Source of the DNA: a bacterium
GTDB lineage: Bacteria; Patescibacteriota; Dojkabacteria; JAKAPS01; JAJZLI01
Length of the DNA stretch: 58,407 nucleotides
Assembly: GCA_027459825.1 (NCBI GenBank)
Contig: DAIDGT010000005.1
Coordinates: forward strand, 1-58,407
Direction: 5' to 3'
The notes under the pieces were generated by a model, which saw only the letters and a program-made list of their open reading frames with translations, did no database searches and was not told the origin of the DNA. The first letter of the stretch is position 1. Every line of letters begins with the position of its first letter. The position numbers were made by a program, and so were the translations under genes. This document shows positions 46,294 to 54,154 of this stretch, in pieces.

Positions 46294-47640
46294 ATGTCTA
46301 TTTTTATAGTGTTAATTTCTATATATGTCTTTTTGTTTATTTTTATTATCAATTATCCCGAATTTATTATTCCTTTTATTGTATTACTATCTCCTTTAGA
46401 GAGATTTAATATTAATATTGGTTTTTCTTTGACACCAATAATTGCATTTTTTCCAATATGTTTATTATCTATATTTGTTAACTATCATAAGATAAGGTGG
46501 AATGATATTGGTGTTAATTTTTACTTGTATTTATCTCTTGTATTTGTATTGTTGTCTATTTTTGTTTCTTGTTTATTTTCAATTAATAAATTTATTTCCT
46601 TTAAATCTTTATTCTACATTATTTTATCAATATTATATTTTTATATAAGTTACATTTCCGTAATTTATTTTTGTAAATTTCGTACTGTTATATATTCTAT
46701 ATTTTTGATGCTTTTAATGATTTCTTCTTATGGTTTTTTCCAATATATTATTTTTCTTATTCATGGCTTTGCATCTTTCAAAGTGATTACTATTTTACAT
46801 TCGACCTCTATAAGTCCAAATGCTTTTACAGTTATATTATTTGGTATTAGATTTTTAAGACCAGCTTCAACTTTTAGCGATGTAAACACTGCATCCGGTT
46901 TTGTTGGTTTTTTTATCCCTATTTTGTTAATGTTTATAATTTTTTCTAAATACTTTATTAAAATTTTTAATAAATATATAATTACTGCCTTTATTATTAT
47001 TTCTATACTTACAATGGTATATTTTGTTTTAACTTTTTCTAAAGCTTCTCTTTTAGCTGTAACCTGTGGTTTTGTATTTCTATTTTTTTATTACAGATTA
47101 TATAAGCATAAATTTATACTTTTTCTATTGGTTACGATTTTATTAGGAATAGTATTTATTCTTAGTAAGATATTATTTTCACATAGGATAGGATTTTTCT
47201 TGGCTGCTCAAGAGTATTCTTTTAGAATACATTTTATTCTCTCTTTATATGCATTAAAAATTTTTATAAAACATCCTATCTTTGGTTCAGGTTTAAGTAC
47301 TTTTACATACTACTTTGGTTTATATATTAAACCTTTAATTAATTATCCTTTAAATAATATAGATAATCCTCCTTTGTTCTTACTATGGCTTTCAGAATTA
47401 GGTATAATAGGGTTTATATCTTACATTTCCTTTATTATTATTTATTTTAAAATCTTATTACTAAACCTATCTACTAAATATCAATCAATTCCTTTATTAA
47501 GACATATATCTGTTGGTTTTATTGCTGGTATAATATCTCTGATGATTTCAAATTTATTTCACTCTTATTTTACCTTAATTTTTATTTGGGTATTTTTAGG
47601 TATTATACTAGGTATTTTTCGATTTAAAGTATTGAAGTAG
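46294..47640 (+). CDS. O-antigen ligase/polymerase-like membrane protein
   Basis: A 448-residue protein with about 11-12 membrane helices and a larger external loop after about residue 290 that contains SFRIHFILSLYALKIFIKHPIFGSGLSTF, the Wzy_C-type motif (HPxFGxG) of O-antigen ligases and sugar polymerases. An SKASLLAV segment precedes it, also typical. It probably attaches or polymerises a surface glycan from a lipid carrier. ATG 46294 is preferred to the TTG at 46288. Partner glycosyltransferases are not in the window. Confidence 0.83.
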   Translation: MSIFIVLISIYVFLFIFIINYPEFIIPFIVLLSPLERFNINIGFSLTPIIAFFPICLLSIFVNYHKIRWNDIGVNFYLYLSLVFVLLSIFVSCLFSINKFISFKSLFYIILSILYFYISYISVIYFCKFRTVIYSIFLMLLMISSYGFFQYIIFLIHGFASFKVITILHSTSISPNAFTVILFGIRFLRPASTFSDVNTASGFVGFFIPILLMFIIFSKYFIKIFNKYIITAFIIISILTMVYFVLTFSKASLLAVTCGFVFLFFYYRLYKHKFILFLLVTILLGIVFILSKILFSHRIGFFLAAQEYSFRIHFILSLYALKIFIKHPIFGSGLSTFTYYFGLYIKPLINYPLNNIDNPPLFLLWLSELGIIGFISYISFIIIYFKILLLNLSTKYQSIPLLRHISVGFIAGIISLMISNLFHSYFTLIFIWVFLGIILGIFRFKVLK

Positions 47641-47683
47641 AGTAGAGAGAGTAAAGGAAAATTAAAGTATGTCTATATATACA

Positions 47684-47710
47684 AAAACAGAGGCAATATG
47701 CCTCTGTTTT
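47684..47710. terminator. Bidirectional terminator between the O-antigen-ligase-like gene and rplL
   Basis: A perfect 12-bp stem, AAAACAGAGGCA (47684-47695) with TGCCTCTGTTTT (47699-47710), 3-base loop, with further imperfect pairing outside. It serves both convergent transcripts. Confidence 0.92.
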
Positions 47711-47726
47711 GTATATATTATAACCT

Positions 47727-48131
47727 TTATTTTAATTCTACTTTTGCACCTGCATCTTCTAATGATTTTTTTATTTTTTCAGCTTCCTCTTTATTAACAC
47801 CTTCTTTTACTGGTTTTGGTGCAGATTCTACAAGATCTTTTGCTTCTTTTAGTCCTAAATCAGGATTTATTACTCTTATAGCTTTAATAACCTCTATTTT
47901 TTTGTCACCACTTGCTGCGAGTATAATATCAAAAGAAGTTTTTTCTTCTTTTCCTTCATCTTCAGTTGATGATCCTCCGTTTCCCTGAGATTGTTGTTGT
48001 ATCATTTGTACTGGTGCTGATGCTTTAATATCAAATTTTTCTTCTATTAATTTTACTAATTTAGATAGGTCTAATAAATTTAACTTTGATATTTCATCTA
48101 CTATTTTATCCAATTTATTTTCTTCTGCCAT
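47727..48131 (-). CDS. rplL: 50S ribosomal protein L7/L12
   Basis: A 134-residue stalk protein that recruits translation GTPases. N-terminal dimerisation helices ([25 protein letters not shown]), an acidic Gly/Gln hinge, and the C-terminal domain with [23 protein letters not shown] and [21 protein letters not shown] strong AGGAGGTGA ribosome binding site precedes it. Follows rplJ by two bases. Confidence 0.96.
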   Translation of the reverse strand: MAEENKLDKIVDEISKLNLLDLSKLVKLIEEKFDIKASAPVQMIQQQSQGNGGSSTEDEGKEEKTSFDIILAASGDKKIEVIKAIRVINPDLGLKEAKDLVESAPKPVKEGVNKEEAEKIKKSLEDAGAKVELK

Positions 48132-48133
48132 TA

Positions 48134-48670
48134 TTATTTCACCTCCTGAGATTTTGCTTCTTCTAAGTTTTTTATTACATTAATTAAGTTTATAATTTCT
48201 GTTTTTAATAGGAGACATAATTGGGTTAAATTACCATTTAAATCTGTAATTAAACTGAGCATTAATCCTTCTCTTGAATTTATAGTACTAAGTTCTTTTA
48301 TGTCTTCAATTGAAGTTATATTGTCATTTAAAATAGCAAACTTTAATTTAGATTGAGTCTCTTCGGAAAACTTTAAAATTTCTTTTGCTATTAAATTTTG
48401 TTGATCATTTGCTATAACTATTGAATTATAACCATCAATTTTATTTATTAGAGATCCTTTTCCTGACTCTGTTAATGCAATTTTAAATAGCGTATTTTTC
48501 AAAAGCTTGTATTTAGTACCAGTATTAATTTTTTGTAAATTATTTTTTAATGTATTTACTGATTTTATATTAACACTACGTGTATCTATAAAGAAAAAGG
48601 AATCATTATTTTGTAACTGATTCTTATACTCTGATATAATCTCTTGTTTTTTTATTTTGCTAATAGCCAT
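48134..48670 (-). CDS. rplJ: 50S ribosomal protein L10
   Basis: A 178-residue stalk base protein that binds 23S and carries L7/L12 dimers. It begins [12 protein letters not shown], then the [12 protein letters not shown] segment and the C-terminal helix that docks L12. I use ATG 48670, since the TTG three codons earlier gives a non-family start. It lies behind its own promoter and a structured leader that probably lets L10 repress it. Confidence 0.92.
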   Translation of the reverse strand: MAISKIKKQEIISEYKNQLQNNDSFFFIDTRSVNIKSVNTLKNNLQKINTGTKYKLLKNTLFKIALTESGKGSLINKIDGYNSIVIANDQQNLIAKEILKFSEETQSKLKFAILNDNITSIEDIKELSTINSREGLMLSLITDLNGNLTQLCLLLKTEIINLINVIKNLEEAKSQEVK

Positions 48671-48678
48671 AACAAACA

Positions 48679-48694
48679 AAGACTTATTAGTCTT
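48679..48694 (-). promoter_or_regulatory. Small hairpin just before rplJ
   Basis: AAGAC with GTCTT around a 6-base loop, followed on the minus strand by a T-rich stretch up to the rplJ ATG. It could be the switchable part of the L10 leader. Confidence 0.35.
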
Positions 48695-48716
48695 AAATAA
48701 TATAAATTAAAGAATA

Positions 48717-48770
48717 TAGTCTCAATAGGTTTTATATTTTAATCGTAGATGACCCTATCTTCTTAGACTA
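48717..48770 (-). promoter_or_regulatory. L10-type autoregulatory leader with kink-turn
   Basis: At the 5' end of the rplJL transcript, TAGTC pairs with GACTA, followed by a three-base bulge (TAA) and tandem G-A/A-G pairs (5' GAA side, 3' TGA side), then ATAGG with CCTAT. That is the layout of a kink-turn, the known signature of the L10-binding site in rplJ leaders. The exact consensus loop sequences cannot be confirmed by eye. Confidence 0.6.
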
Positions 48771-48775
48771 GACTT

Positions 48776-48804
48776 ATTGTATATTAAAATATATCTTTAG
48801 TCAA
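48776..48804 (-). promoter_or_regulatory. Promoter of rplJ-rplL
   Basis: On the minus strand TTGACT (48804-48799), 17-base spacer, TACAAT (48781-48776). Start near 48769, just at the leader stem. Separates rplJL from rplKA. Confidence 0.8.
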
Positions 48805-48819
48805 ATTTGTTATGCAAAT

Positions 48820-49509
48820 TTAGATGATGGAAGTAATTTCGTTATTGTTTAACTTTATAGATGGTCCCATTGTGGGGCATATAAATATATTTCTGACTAT
48901 TTGTGTAATTGGTTTTGGTAATACTGTATTTATTGATCTTATTGCTTCTAAGAAATTATCTTTTAATTCTGTATTACTGTTATCTATCTTGCCTATAACA
49001 AGGTGAATATTTCCTGTAGCGTCTGATTTGAAATCATATTTCCCTTTTCTATAACTTTCAGCTACATCTTTTAAATTATTCGTTACGGTATTTGTTTTTG
49101 GATTTGGCATTAAACCTTTTGGTCCTAGTATCCTTCCAATTGATCCAAGCTTTGGCATAATATCAGGAGTTGCAATAATCAAATCAAATTCACTCCATCC
49201 GTTAGCTATTTTTTCTATATATTCTTCAGATCCAATATAATCATATAACTTTTTTATATTTTCTGATAGATCCTTTTGTTCTGTTAGTAGAAGTATTTTT
49301 TTCTCATTCCCAAATTTATGTTTATACACAATACTACCTCTAATAATACGATTAGGGTTTTTTTTATCAACAATTGTTGATAAATGTAGTTCTATGTTAG
49401 AATCAAATTTTGATATAGATAATTCCTTTACAGCTTGAAAGGATTCTTCTAATGAATACTTTTCTTTTTTGATATTAAGTTTCGTTAAGTAATTTTTAGA
49501 TCTCTTCAT
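48820..49509 (-). CDS. rplA: 50S ribosomal protein L1
   Basis: A 229-residue protein of the L1 stalk. Motifs: YSLEESFQAVKELS, GRILGPKGLMPNPKTNTV, the domain-II region, and GPSIKLN at the C-terminus. Standard length. Some CPR groups lack uL1, so its presence is a taxonomic clue. It is 7 bases downstream of rplK and followed by the rplJL promoter. Confidence 0.95.
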   Translation of the reverse strand: MKRSKNYLTKLNIKKEKYSLEESFQAVKELSISKFDSNIELHLSTIVDKKNPNRIIRGSIVYKHKFGNEKKILLLTEQKDLSENIKKLYDYIGSEEYIEKIANGWSEFDLIIATPDIMPKLGSIGRILGPKGLMPNPKTNTVTNNLKDVAESYRKGKYDFKSDATGNIHLVIGKIDNSNTELKDNFLEAIRSINTVLPKPITQIVRNIFICPTMGPSIKLNNNEITSII

Positions 49510-49516
49510 ACTATAT

Positions 49517-49942
49517 TTATTCTTGTACTTCTACTCCCATATTTTTTGCAGTACCTGCAATTATCTTTTGTGCTTGTATTATGTCTTTAGTATTTAAATC
49601 GGGTAATTTTGTTGTTGCAATCTCTTCTAATTGCTGTTTTGATAATTTACCTACTTTTTCTTTAAGTGCTGACCCTGATCCCTTTTCAATATTAAGTGCC
49701 TTTTTTATTAATATGGATGCAGGAGGTGTTTTAATTATAAAATCAAAGCTTCTATCTTCGTAAATTGTGATTACTGTTGGAAATGAAGTGTCTCCATTAT
49801 CTTTTGTTTTTGCGTTAAATTGGTTACAAAACTCCATAATGTTTACTCCATGTTGCCCCAATGCTGGACCAATTGGTGGAGTAGGGGTAGCTTTTCCTGC
49901 TTTTATTAGAAGTTTTACTTGAGTCTTTATTTTTTTTGCCAT
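49517..49942 (-). CDS. rplK: 50S ribosomal protein L11
   Basis: A 141-residue GTPase-centre protein. Motifs: [34 protein letters not shown] at the N-terminal domain, [16 protein letters not shown], and the C-terminal rRNA-binding domain with [16 protein letters not shown]. Follows nusG by 6 bases, the normal order. Confidence 0.97.
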   Translation of the reverse strand: MAKKIKTQVKLLIKAGKATPTPPIGPALGQHGVNIMEFCNQFNAKTKDNGDTSFPTVITIYEDRSFDFIIKTPPASILIKKALNIEKGSGSALKEKVGKLSKQQLEEIATTKLPDLNTKDIIQAQKIIAGTAKNMGVEVQE

Positions 49943-49948
49943 ATATTT

Positions 49949-50500
49949 TTATATTAATCTAATTTGCATTAAATCTAATTCTACAGGAGTTTCCCTTCCA
50001 AATATAGAAATTAGTATTTTTACCTTACCTTTTTCTTCATTAATATCACTTATTTTACCATTAAAATCTTTAAATGCACCATCTATGACAACTATTGCGT
50101 CACCTACATTGAATGATGTCTGTATTGCTGGTGCATCAATTTCTATGAATTTAAGAATTGCTTCTACTTCATTTTCTTTTAAAGGTATAGGTTTTGATCC
50201 TGTTCCAACAAATCCTGTTACTCCCTGTGTGTCACGAATTATTGGCCATGTTTGGTTATTTAATTCCATATTTATCAATATATATCCTGGTAGTATTTTA
50301 TCTTTTACCTTCCTTTTCTTTCCTTCATTAATAATAGTTTTATTTCTCATTGGGATAACTATATCTTTAATATAGTCACTAACACCTGAAGTTTCTGCTC
50401 TTTGCTTTAAAATTATTGATATCTTCTTCTCATATCCTGTGAATACATTGATAGCATACCATTTAAAATTTTCAGTTGTAGTATTGTCTTCTTCTTTCAT
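49949..50500 (-). CDS. nusG: Transcription elongation/termination factor NusG
   Basis: A 183-residue factor linking RNA polymerase to the ribosome and Rho. The NGN domain has KWYAINVFTGYEKK and PGYILINMELNNQTW plus GVTGFVG. The C-terminal KOW domain shows VGDAIVVIDGAFKDFNGKI. Follows secE in the conserved secE-nusG-rplK order. Confidence 0.96.
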   Translation of the reverse strand: MKEEDNTTTENFKWYAINVFTGYEKKISIILKQRAETSGVSDYIKDIVIPMRNKTIINEGKKRKVKDKILPGYILINMELNNQTWPIIRDTQGVTGFVGTGSKPIPLKENEVEAILKFIEIDAPAIQTSFNVGDAIVVIDGAFKDFNGKISDINEEKGKVKILISIFGRETPVELDLMQIRLI

Positions 50501-50509
50501 TAAAGTATT

Positions 50510-50689
50510 TTATATTATATTTAATAATAGTTTTTGAAGTATTAAATCAATTCCAAACAAAAATAAGCTGATTATTGTTGCAGTAACTATAGTAGATATT
50601 GTTGAGTTATAAAGATTTTTTCCAACATACCACTTAGTATTTTTTAGTTCAAGTAAAATCTCTTTTACAAATACAAAAACAGCTTTCAT
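50510..50689 (-). CDS. secE: Preprotein translocase subunit SecE
   Basis: A 59-residue protein. It has an amphipathic helix (FVKEILLELKNTKWY) with the conserved Lys-Trp turn, then one membrane helix (TIVTATIISLFLFGIDLILQ). That is the minimal single-helix bacterial SecE, which clamps the SecYEG channel. Its place between tRNA-Trp and nusG is the conserved context. Confidence 0.9.
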   Translation of the reverse strand: MKAVFVFVKEILLELKNTKWYVGKNLYNSTISTIVTATIISLFLFGIDLILQKLLLNII

Positions 50690-50736
50690 ATTAGTTTAGG
50701 TTTTTAATAATATCAAAAAATACTTGTATAATCAAA

Positions 50737-50807
50737 CAGGTTCAGAGGGAGTCGAACCCACGTTATTGGTTTTGGAGACCAATGTTCTACCGCTGAACTA
50801 TGAACCT
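50737..50807 (-). tRNA. tRNA-Trp (anticodon CCA)
   Basis: Acceptor AGGTTCA with TGAACCT, discriminator G73 as expected for Trp, anticodon loop CTCCAAA, T loop TTCGACT. One T-T mismatch in the T stem. Only UGG is read, so UGA stays a stop. Its 5' end abuts the rpmG stop codon. Confidence 0.93.
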
Positions 50808-50975
50808 CTATTTTTTTGTCTCAATATGCAAAGTATGTTGTTTACAATTTTGACAAAATTTTTTAAGTTCCATCTTATCTTTATTATTTAGAATATTTTT
50901 TTCTGTTGTATAGTTTTTATTATTACATTTAGTACATTCTAAATATATATATCTTCTTGATTCCTTTTTTGCCAT
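50808..50975 (-). CDS. rpmG: 50S ribosomal protein L33
   Basis: A 55-residue zinc-ribbon ribosomal protein: RRYIYLECTKCNNKNY, then KKFCQNCKQHTLH. Both CxxC pairs are present, so this is the zinc-binding form. The TAG stop ends one base before the tRNA-Trp 5' end, so tRNA processing would cut the mRNA directly at the stop codon. Confidence 0.93.
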   Translation of the reverse strand: MAKKESRRYIYLECTKCNNKNYTTEKNILNNKDKMELKKFCQNCKQHTLHIETKK

Positions 50976-51009
50976 AATGTTTTATCTGTATAAAAATATT
51001 TTACCTTAA

Positions 51010-51082
51010 AGCCTAGAAGCGGATTCGAACCGCCGATCTTTCCCTTACCATGGGAATGCTCTGCCAGCTGAGCTATCTAGGC
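51010..51082 (-). tRNA. tRNA-Thr (anticodon GGU)
   Basis: Acceptor GCCTAGA with TCTAGGC, anticodon stem TTCCC-GGGAA with loop ATGGTAA, T loop TTCGAAT. Reads ACC and ACU. Discriminator U, shared with the other Thr tRNA. Confidence 0.94.
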
Positions 51083-51209
51083 AGAGTATTATAAACAATG
51101 TTTATTATAACACTTCTAGTAATTGAATATAAATTATTGGGCATCATTCTATCAATTTAATATTATCTTATCAAGTTTTATGTAATTTTATTCGAAAAAA
51201 CATAATATA

Positions 51210-51292
51210 TGCAGAGGGAAGGATTCGAACCTCCGTAGCCATATGGCAACTGATTTACAGTCAGCCGCGATTGTCCACTCCGCCACCTCTGC
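51210..51292 (-). tRNA. tRNA-Tyr (anticodon GUA)
   Basis: A class II tRNA with long variable arm (TGCCATATGGC region). Acceptor GCAGAGG with CCTCTGC, anticodon loop CTGTAAA, T loop TTCGAAT. About 83 nt. Confidence 0.94.
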
Positions 51293-51300
51293 ATTTAAAA

Positions 51301-51372
51301 AGCCTTCTGTCAGATTTGGACTGACGACCTGCTGTTTACAAAACAGCTGCTCTACCGCTGAGCTAAGAAGGC
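51301..51372 (-). tRNA. tRNA-Thr (anticodon UGU)
   Basis: Acceptor GCCTTCT with AGAAGGC, anticodon stem GCTGT-ACAGC with loop TTTGTAA, T stem GTCAG-CTGAC. The T loop is TCCAAAT, so position 55, almost always U (pseudouridine), is C. Discriminator U. Confidence 0.92.
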
Positions 51373-51426
51373 ATAATTTTAGCAGATTTTATACAAAATC
51401 TTTTTATAAATCAAATGATTTGTAAT

Positions 51427-51560
51427 GGCTCATCTGCTAAGTATGATTCCTTATTTTTATAATTTAGAACTCAATTATAATCCAATATGTAGAATTATAA
51501 GGATATTGTTCTTATAAGGATTTTATTGTTGAATCATATAAAATAGCAATTTGATGAGCC
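51427..51560 (-). ncRNA. Candidate structured RNA upstream of the Thr-Tyr-Thr tRNA cluster
   Basis: On the minus strand a 134-nt segment folds into one long rod: GGCTCATC with GATGAGCC (51560-51553 with 51434-51427), TGCTA with TAGCA, TATGATTC with GAATCATA (51538-51531 with 51449-51442), then CTTAT with ATAAG, AGAAC with GTTCT and ATCC with GGAT. The promoter TGGTATAAT lies so that transcription should begin exactly on the first G. No ORF fits. A long irregular rod beginning at its own promoter resembles 6S RNA in outline, but I see no sequence proof. A miniature inverted-repeat element is an alternative. Confidence 0.55.
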
Positions 51561-51566
51561 TTAATT

Positions 51567-51575
51567 ATTATACCA
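51567..51575 (-). promoter_or_regulatory. Extended -10 promoter of the structured RNA/tRNA cluster
   Basis: Minus-strand TGGTATAAT (51575-51567). Seven bases further is the first G of the structured RNA at 51560. Confidence 0.65.
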
Positions 51576-51579
51576 GAAA

Positions 51580-51836
51580 TTTAAATAAATTTTTATATAA
51601 ATACATATTTTGTGATATAAATCTTTTTTAATATATCTTAAATTTAATATACTATCATATATTATCTTTTATTTGATAATATATTTGTAAGTATTTAGTG
51701 AATATTTATCATCCTCTTATGATCCTTTGATAAATATTTATTATTTATTTGTATTATTATGGGTACAACATTTTTATGTATTATTTTTTTATGTTTTTTT
51801 TTGTTAAATTCTATAATTTGTAATATCTAATATTTT
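51580..51836. other. AT-rich gene-free stretch with one inverted repeat
   Basis: No coding region or tRNA is visible in this stretch of over 85 percent A+T. The one ordered element is a perfect 11-bp inverted repeat, AATATTTATCA (51701-51711) with TGATAAATATT (51728-51738). It lies between the leftward tRNA/ribosomal operon and the rightward rpmB promoter. Confidence 0.5.
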
Positions 51837-51845
51837 TGATATAAT
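51837..51845 (+). promoter_or_regulatory. Extended -10 promoter of rpmB
   Basis: TGATATAAT, hexamer 51840-51845, with transcription start expected near 51852 and starts at 51869 or 51881. Confidence 0.6.
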
Positions 51846-51880
51846 TGTTTGCATAATAATTTATGTAAATGATTTTTATT

Positions 51881-52090
51881 ATGTCTAGAATTTGTGATTT
51901 TTGTGGTAAAGGTGTTTTGGTAGTTAATAATATTAGCCATAAAGCTTCTGGTGGTTGGGCAAAAAAAGCACCAAAGACGAAAAGACGATTATTTCCTAAT
52001 TTACGAAAGATAAAATATTCTGATATTGATGGTAATACTATGCATTCTAAAATTTGTATGAAATGTTACAAGTCTCTTGCTTTAAAATAA
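51881..52090 (+). CDS. rpmB: 50S ribosomal protein L28
   Basis: A 69-residue ribosomal protein: MSRICDFCGKG, then NNISHKASGGWAKKAPKTKRRLFPNL and a C-terminal ICMKCYKSLAL. The two Cys pairs (CDFC, CMKC) make the zinc-binding form. ATG 51881 gives the family N-terminus; an in-frame ATG at 51869 would add MIFI. The last 9 bases overlap the convergent priA gene. Confidence 0.92.
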   Translation: MSRICDFCGKGVLVVNNISHKASGGWAKKAPKTKRRLFPNLRKIKYSDIDGNTMHSKICMKCYKSLALK

Positions 52091-54109
52091 ATCTTTTGGG
52101 TTTGAGTCTATAGATGCTTTTTGGTATTTTGAAATACTCCTTATGAGTTCCCATGTATTTTTATTGAGTTCATTTTGGTATTTGATAATTACATTTACTC
52201 TATAATAAAATCTTATTTTATAAGGAATTGATTTAATAGGTTGGTATATTTGTATGTTTTGTGCCTTTTTTAATGAGATTATTATCTCTTTGGCTTTTTT
52301 TTCTAATAAATTTTCTTTTTTACTTTTTATTGTTATTTTGATAAATTTTGTAAATGGAGGGTTTTTGAATTTTTGTCTTAATTCAATTTCATTTTTGTAA
52401 AATTCCTGAAAATTTTCATCTACTGCTAGTTTTAAAACTTTATTTAATGGGTCATTTGTTTGGATTATTACCATTCCTTCTGTACTTTTACGCCTACCGC
52501 GTCCTATTATTTGTGTAATTAACTGGTATACCTTTTCTGTAGATCTGAAATCTGGTAATGAAAATTCTGTGTCTAGGAATATAATTCCTATAAGTCTGAT
52601 ATTGTCTATATCCCATCCTCTTGTAATTAACTTAGTTCCTATTATGATATCAATCTTTTTGTTGTTGATACTATTGTATATATCAAGGTTTTTTTTCTGT
52701 ACAGAATCTTTGTCTAGTATATATGTATTTACTTTATTATTAAAGATTTTTTTTATTTCTTTATCAATCATCTGTGTCCCTATGCCAGAATATTTTAGCA
52801 GTTTGTTTTTGCATATGGGGCATATTGTAATTGTGTTTTTTGTATATTCGCAGTGATGGCATTTTAAACTATATTTGTCTTTTCCTTTTATATACTCTGT
52901 TATATGTGATACTAATGGTATGTTGCACCTCGGACACCTTTCTATGTATCCACATTTGTTGCATATTATTATTGGTGCATATCCTCTCCTGTTTACATAT
53001 AATATTATTTTTTTCTTTTGTTTTTTTGTAGATATTATTTCCTTTTTTAATTCTTCTGAGATTATTTCTTTGTAATTACCTTCTTTTTTTAGGTCAACTA
53101 TGTTGACTTGGAAGTTTTTCTTATCATAATTTTTACTATATTGATGTATTCTTTTATTTAATGTCAATATTTTGTATGTATTGTCATTATTAGCATTAAA
53201 ATATTCTTCTATGGTTGGTGTTGCACTTCCTAGTATTAATTTTGTATTGTTGTTAGAATTGTTTATTATGAATTTTGCAATATCTATTGTATTGTATTTG
53301 GGGTCTTTTTCTTGCTTGTAGGTATCATCTTGAAACTCGTCTATTATTATTGTTCCTAGGTTATTAAATCTGGAAAAAATTGATGATCTTGCTCCTATTA
53401 TTATCATTTTCTTCTTTTTTCTTATAAGATTGTTTTCCAAGCATTTTTGTTTTTTAGATATCTTACTGTGTATTGTTGCTATTATATTTTCATTGAAATT
53501 TTCCTTTATAATAGTATATATTTGAGATGTAATTGCTATATCTGGTAGTAGTATTAATACCTGTTGTCCGTTTTCTATAGAGTTTTTTATTGTTTCTATA
53601 TACACTTGAGTTTTTCCTGATCCTGTTTTTCCAAATAGTAAAAATTTATTATATTTTTTATCTTTTTGAATAATATTTTGGATAGCAATTTTTTGTTCCT
53701 TTGTTAATTTTATAGGGTCTATGTTTTTTGTGTATTCGTTATTTTTAATTATATTGTTGTTGTCTTTGATTTTATTTGTTAAATAAATGTTTATTGCATT
53801 TGGTATCATTGAGAAGTATTCTTTGATAATATGCTTTATAATTTTTAATTCTGTAATGTTTAATTTTATATATTCGTTATTTGTACTATCTTTTATAATA
53901 TTTTTTATTTCAAATCCTATATTATTATTATTATTATTATTGGATAGAATATCTACTACTATCCCTAATGCTTTTTTTTTTCCCAAAGGAACAGTTATTA
54001 CTTCTCCTATTTTTAATTGCTTGTCTGTTTTATATATTAAAGGATTTTTGATATTTGGATTACCATTATGCATTACTTTAATTATAATTTCGTTTGTTTT
54101 GGTTTCCAT
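52082..54109 (-). CDS. priA: Primosomal protein N' (PriA helicase)
   Basis: A 675-residue SF2 helicase that reloads replication forks. An N-terminal 3'-end-binding domain (VITVPLGKKKALGIVVDI) is followed by the helicase with GKTGSGKTQVYIE at about 160, motif II IIIDEFQDDTYKQ at about 255, GSATPTIEEYFNA, and the zinc-binding insertion with four CxxC pairs (CNKC, CPRC, CHHC, CPIC). Family motif II is normally DEEH; here it is DEFQ. The C-terminal end DPKDLF-like is short. Convergent overlap with rpmB. Confidence 0.92.
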   Translation of the reverse strand: METKTNEIIIKVMHNGNPNIKNPLIYKTDKQLKIGEVITVPLGKKKALGIVVDILSNNNNNNNIGFEIKNIIKDSTNNEYIKLNITELKIIKHIIKEYFSMIPNAINIYLTNKIKDNNNIIKNNEYTKNIDPIKLTKEQKIAIQNIIQKDKKYNKFLLFGKTGSGKTQVYIETIKNSIENGQQVLILLPDIAITSQIYTIIKENFNENIIATIHSKISKKQKCLENNLIRKKKKMIIIGARSSIFSRFNNLGTIIIDEFQDDTYKQEKDPKYNTIDIAKFIINNSNNNTKLILGSATPTIEEYFNANNDNTYKILTLNKRIHQYSKNYDKKNFQVNIVDLKKEGNYKEIISEELKKEIISTKKQKKKIILYVNRRGYAPIIICNKCGYIERCPRCNIPLVSHITEYIKGKDKYSLKCHHCEYTKNTITICPICKNKLLKYSGIGTQMIDKEIKKIFNNKVNTYILDKDSVQKKNLDIYNSINNKKIDIIIGTKLITRGWDIDNIRLIGIIFLDTEFSLPDFRSTEKVYQLITQIIGRGRRKSTEGMVIIQTNDPLNKVLKLAVDENFQEFYKNEIELRQKFKNPPFTKFIKITIKSKKENLLEKKAKEIIISLKKAQNIQIYQPIKSIPYKIRFYYRVNVIIKYQNELNKNTWELIRSISKYQKASIDSNPKDLF

Positions 54110-54154
54110 TTAATGTTAAAATTATCTCCAGTATTTTAATCTTTTGTTTTGATT

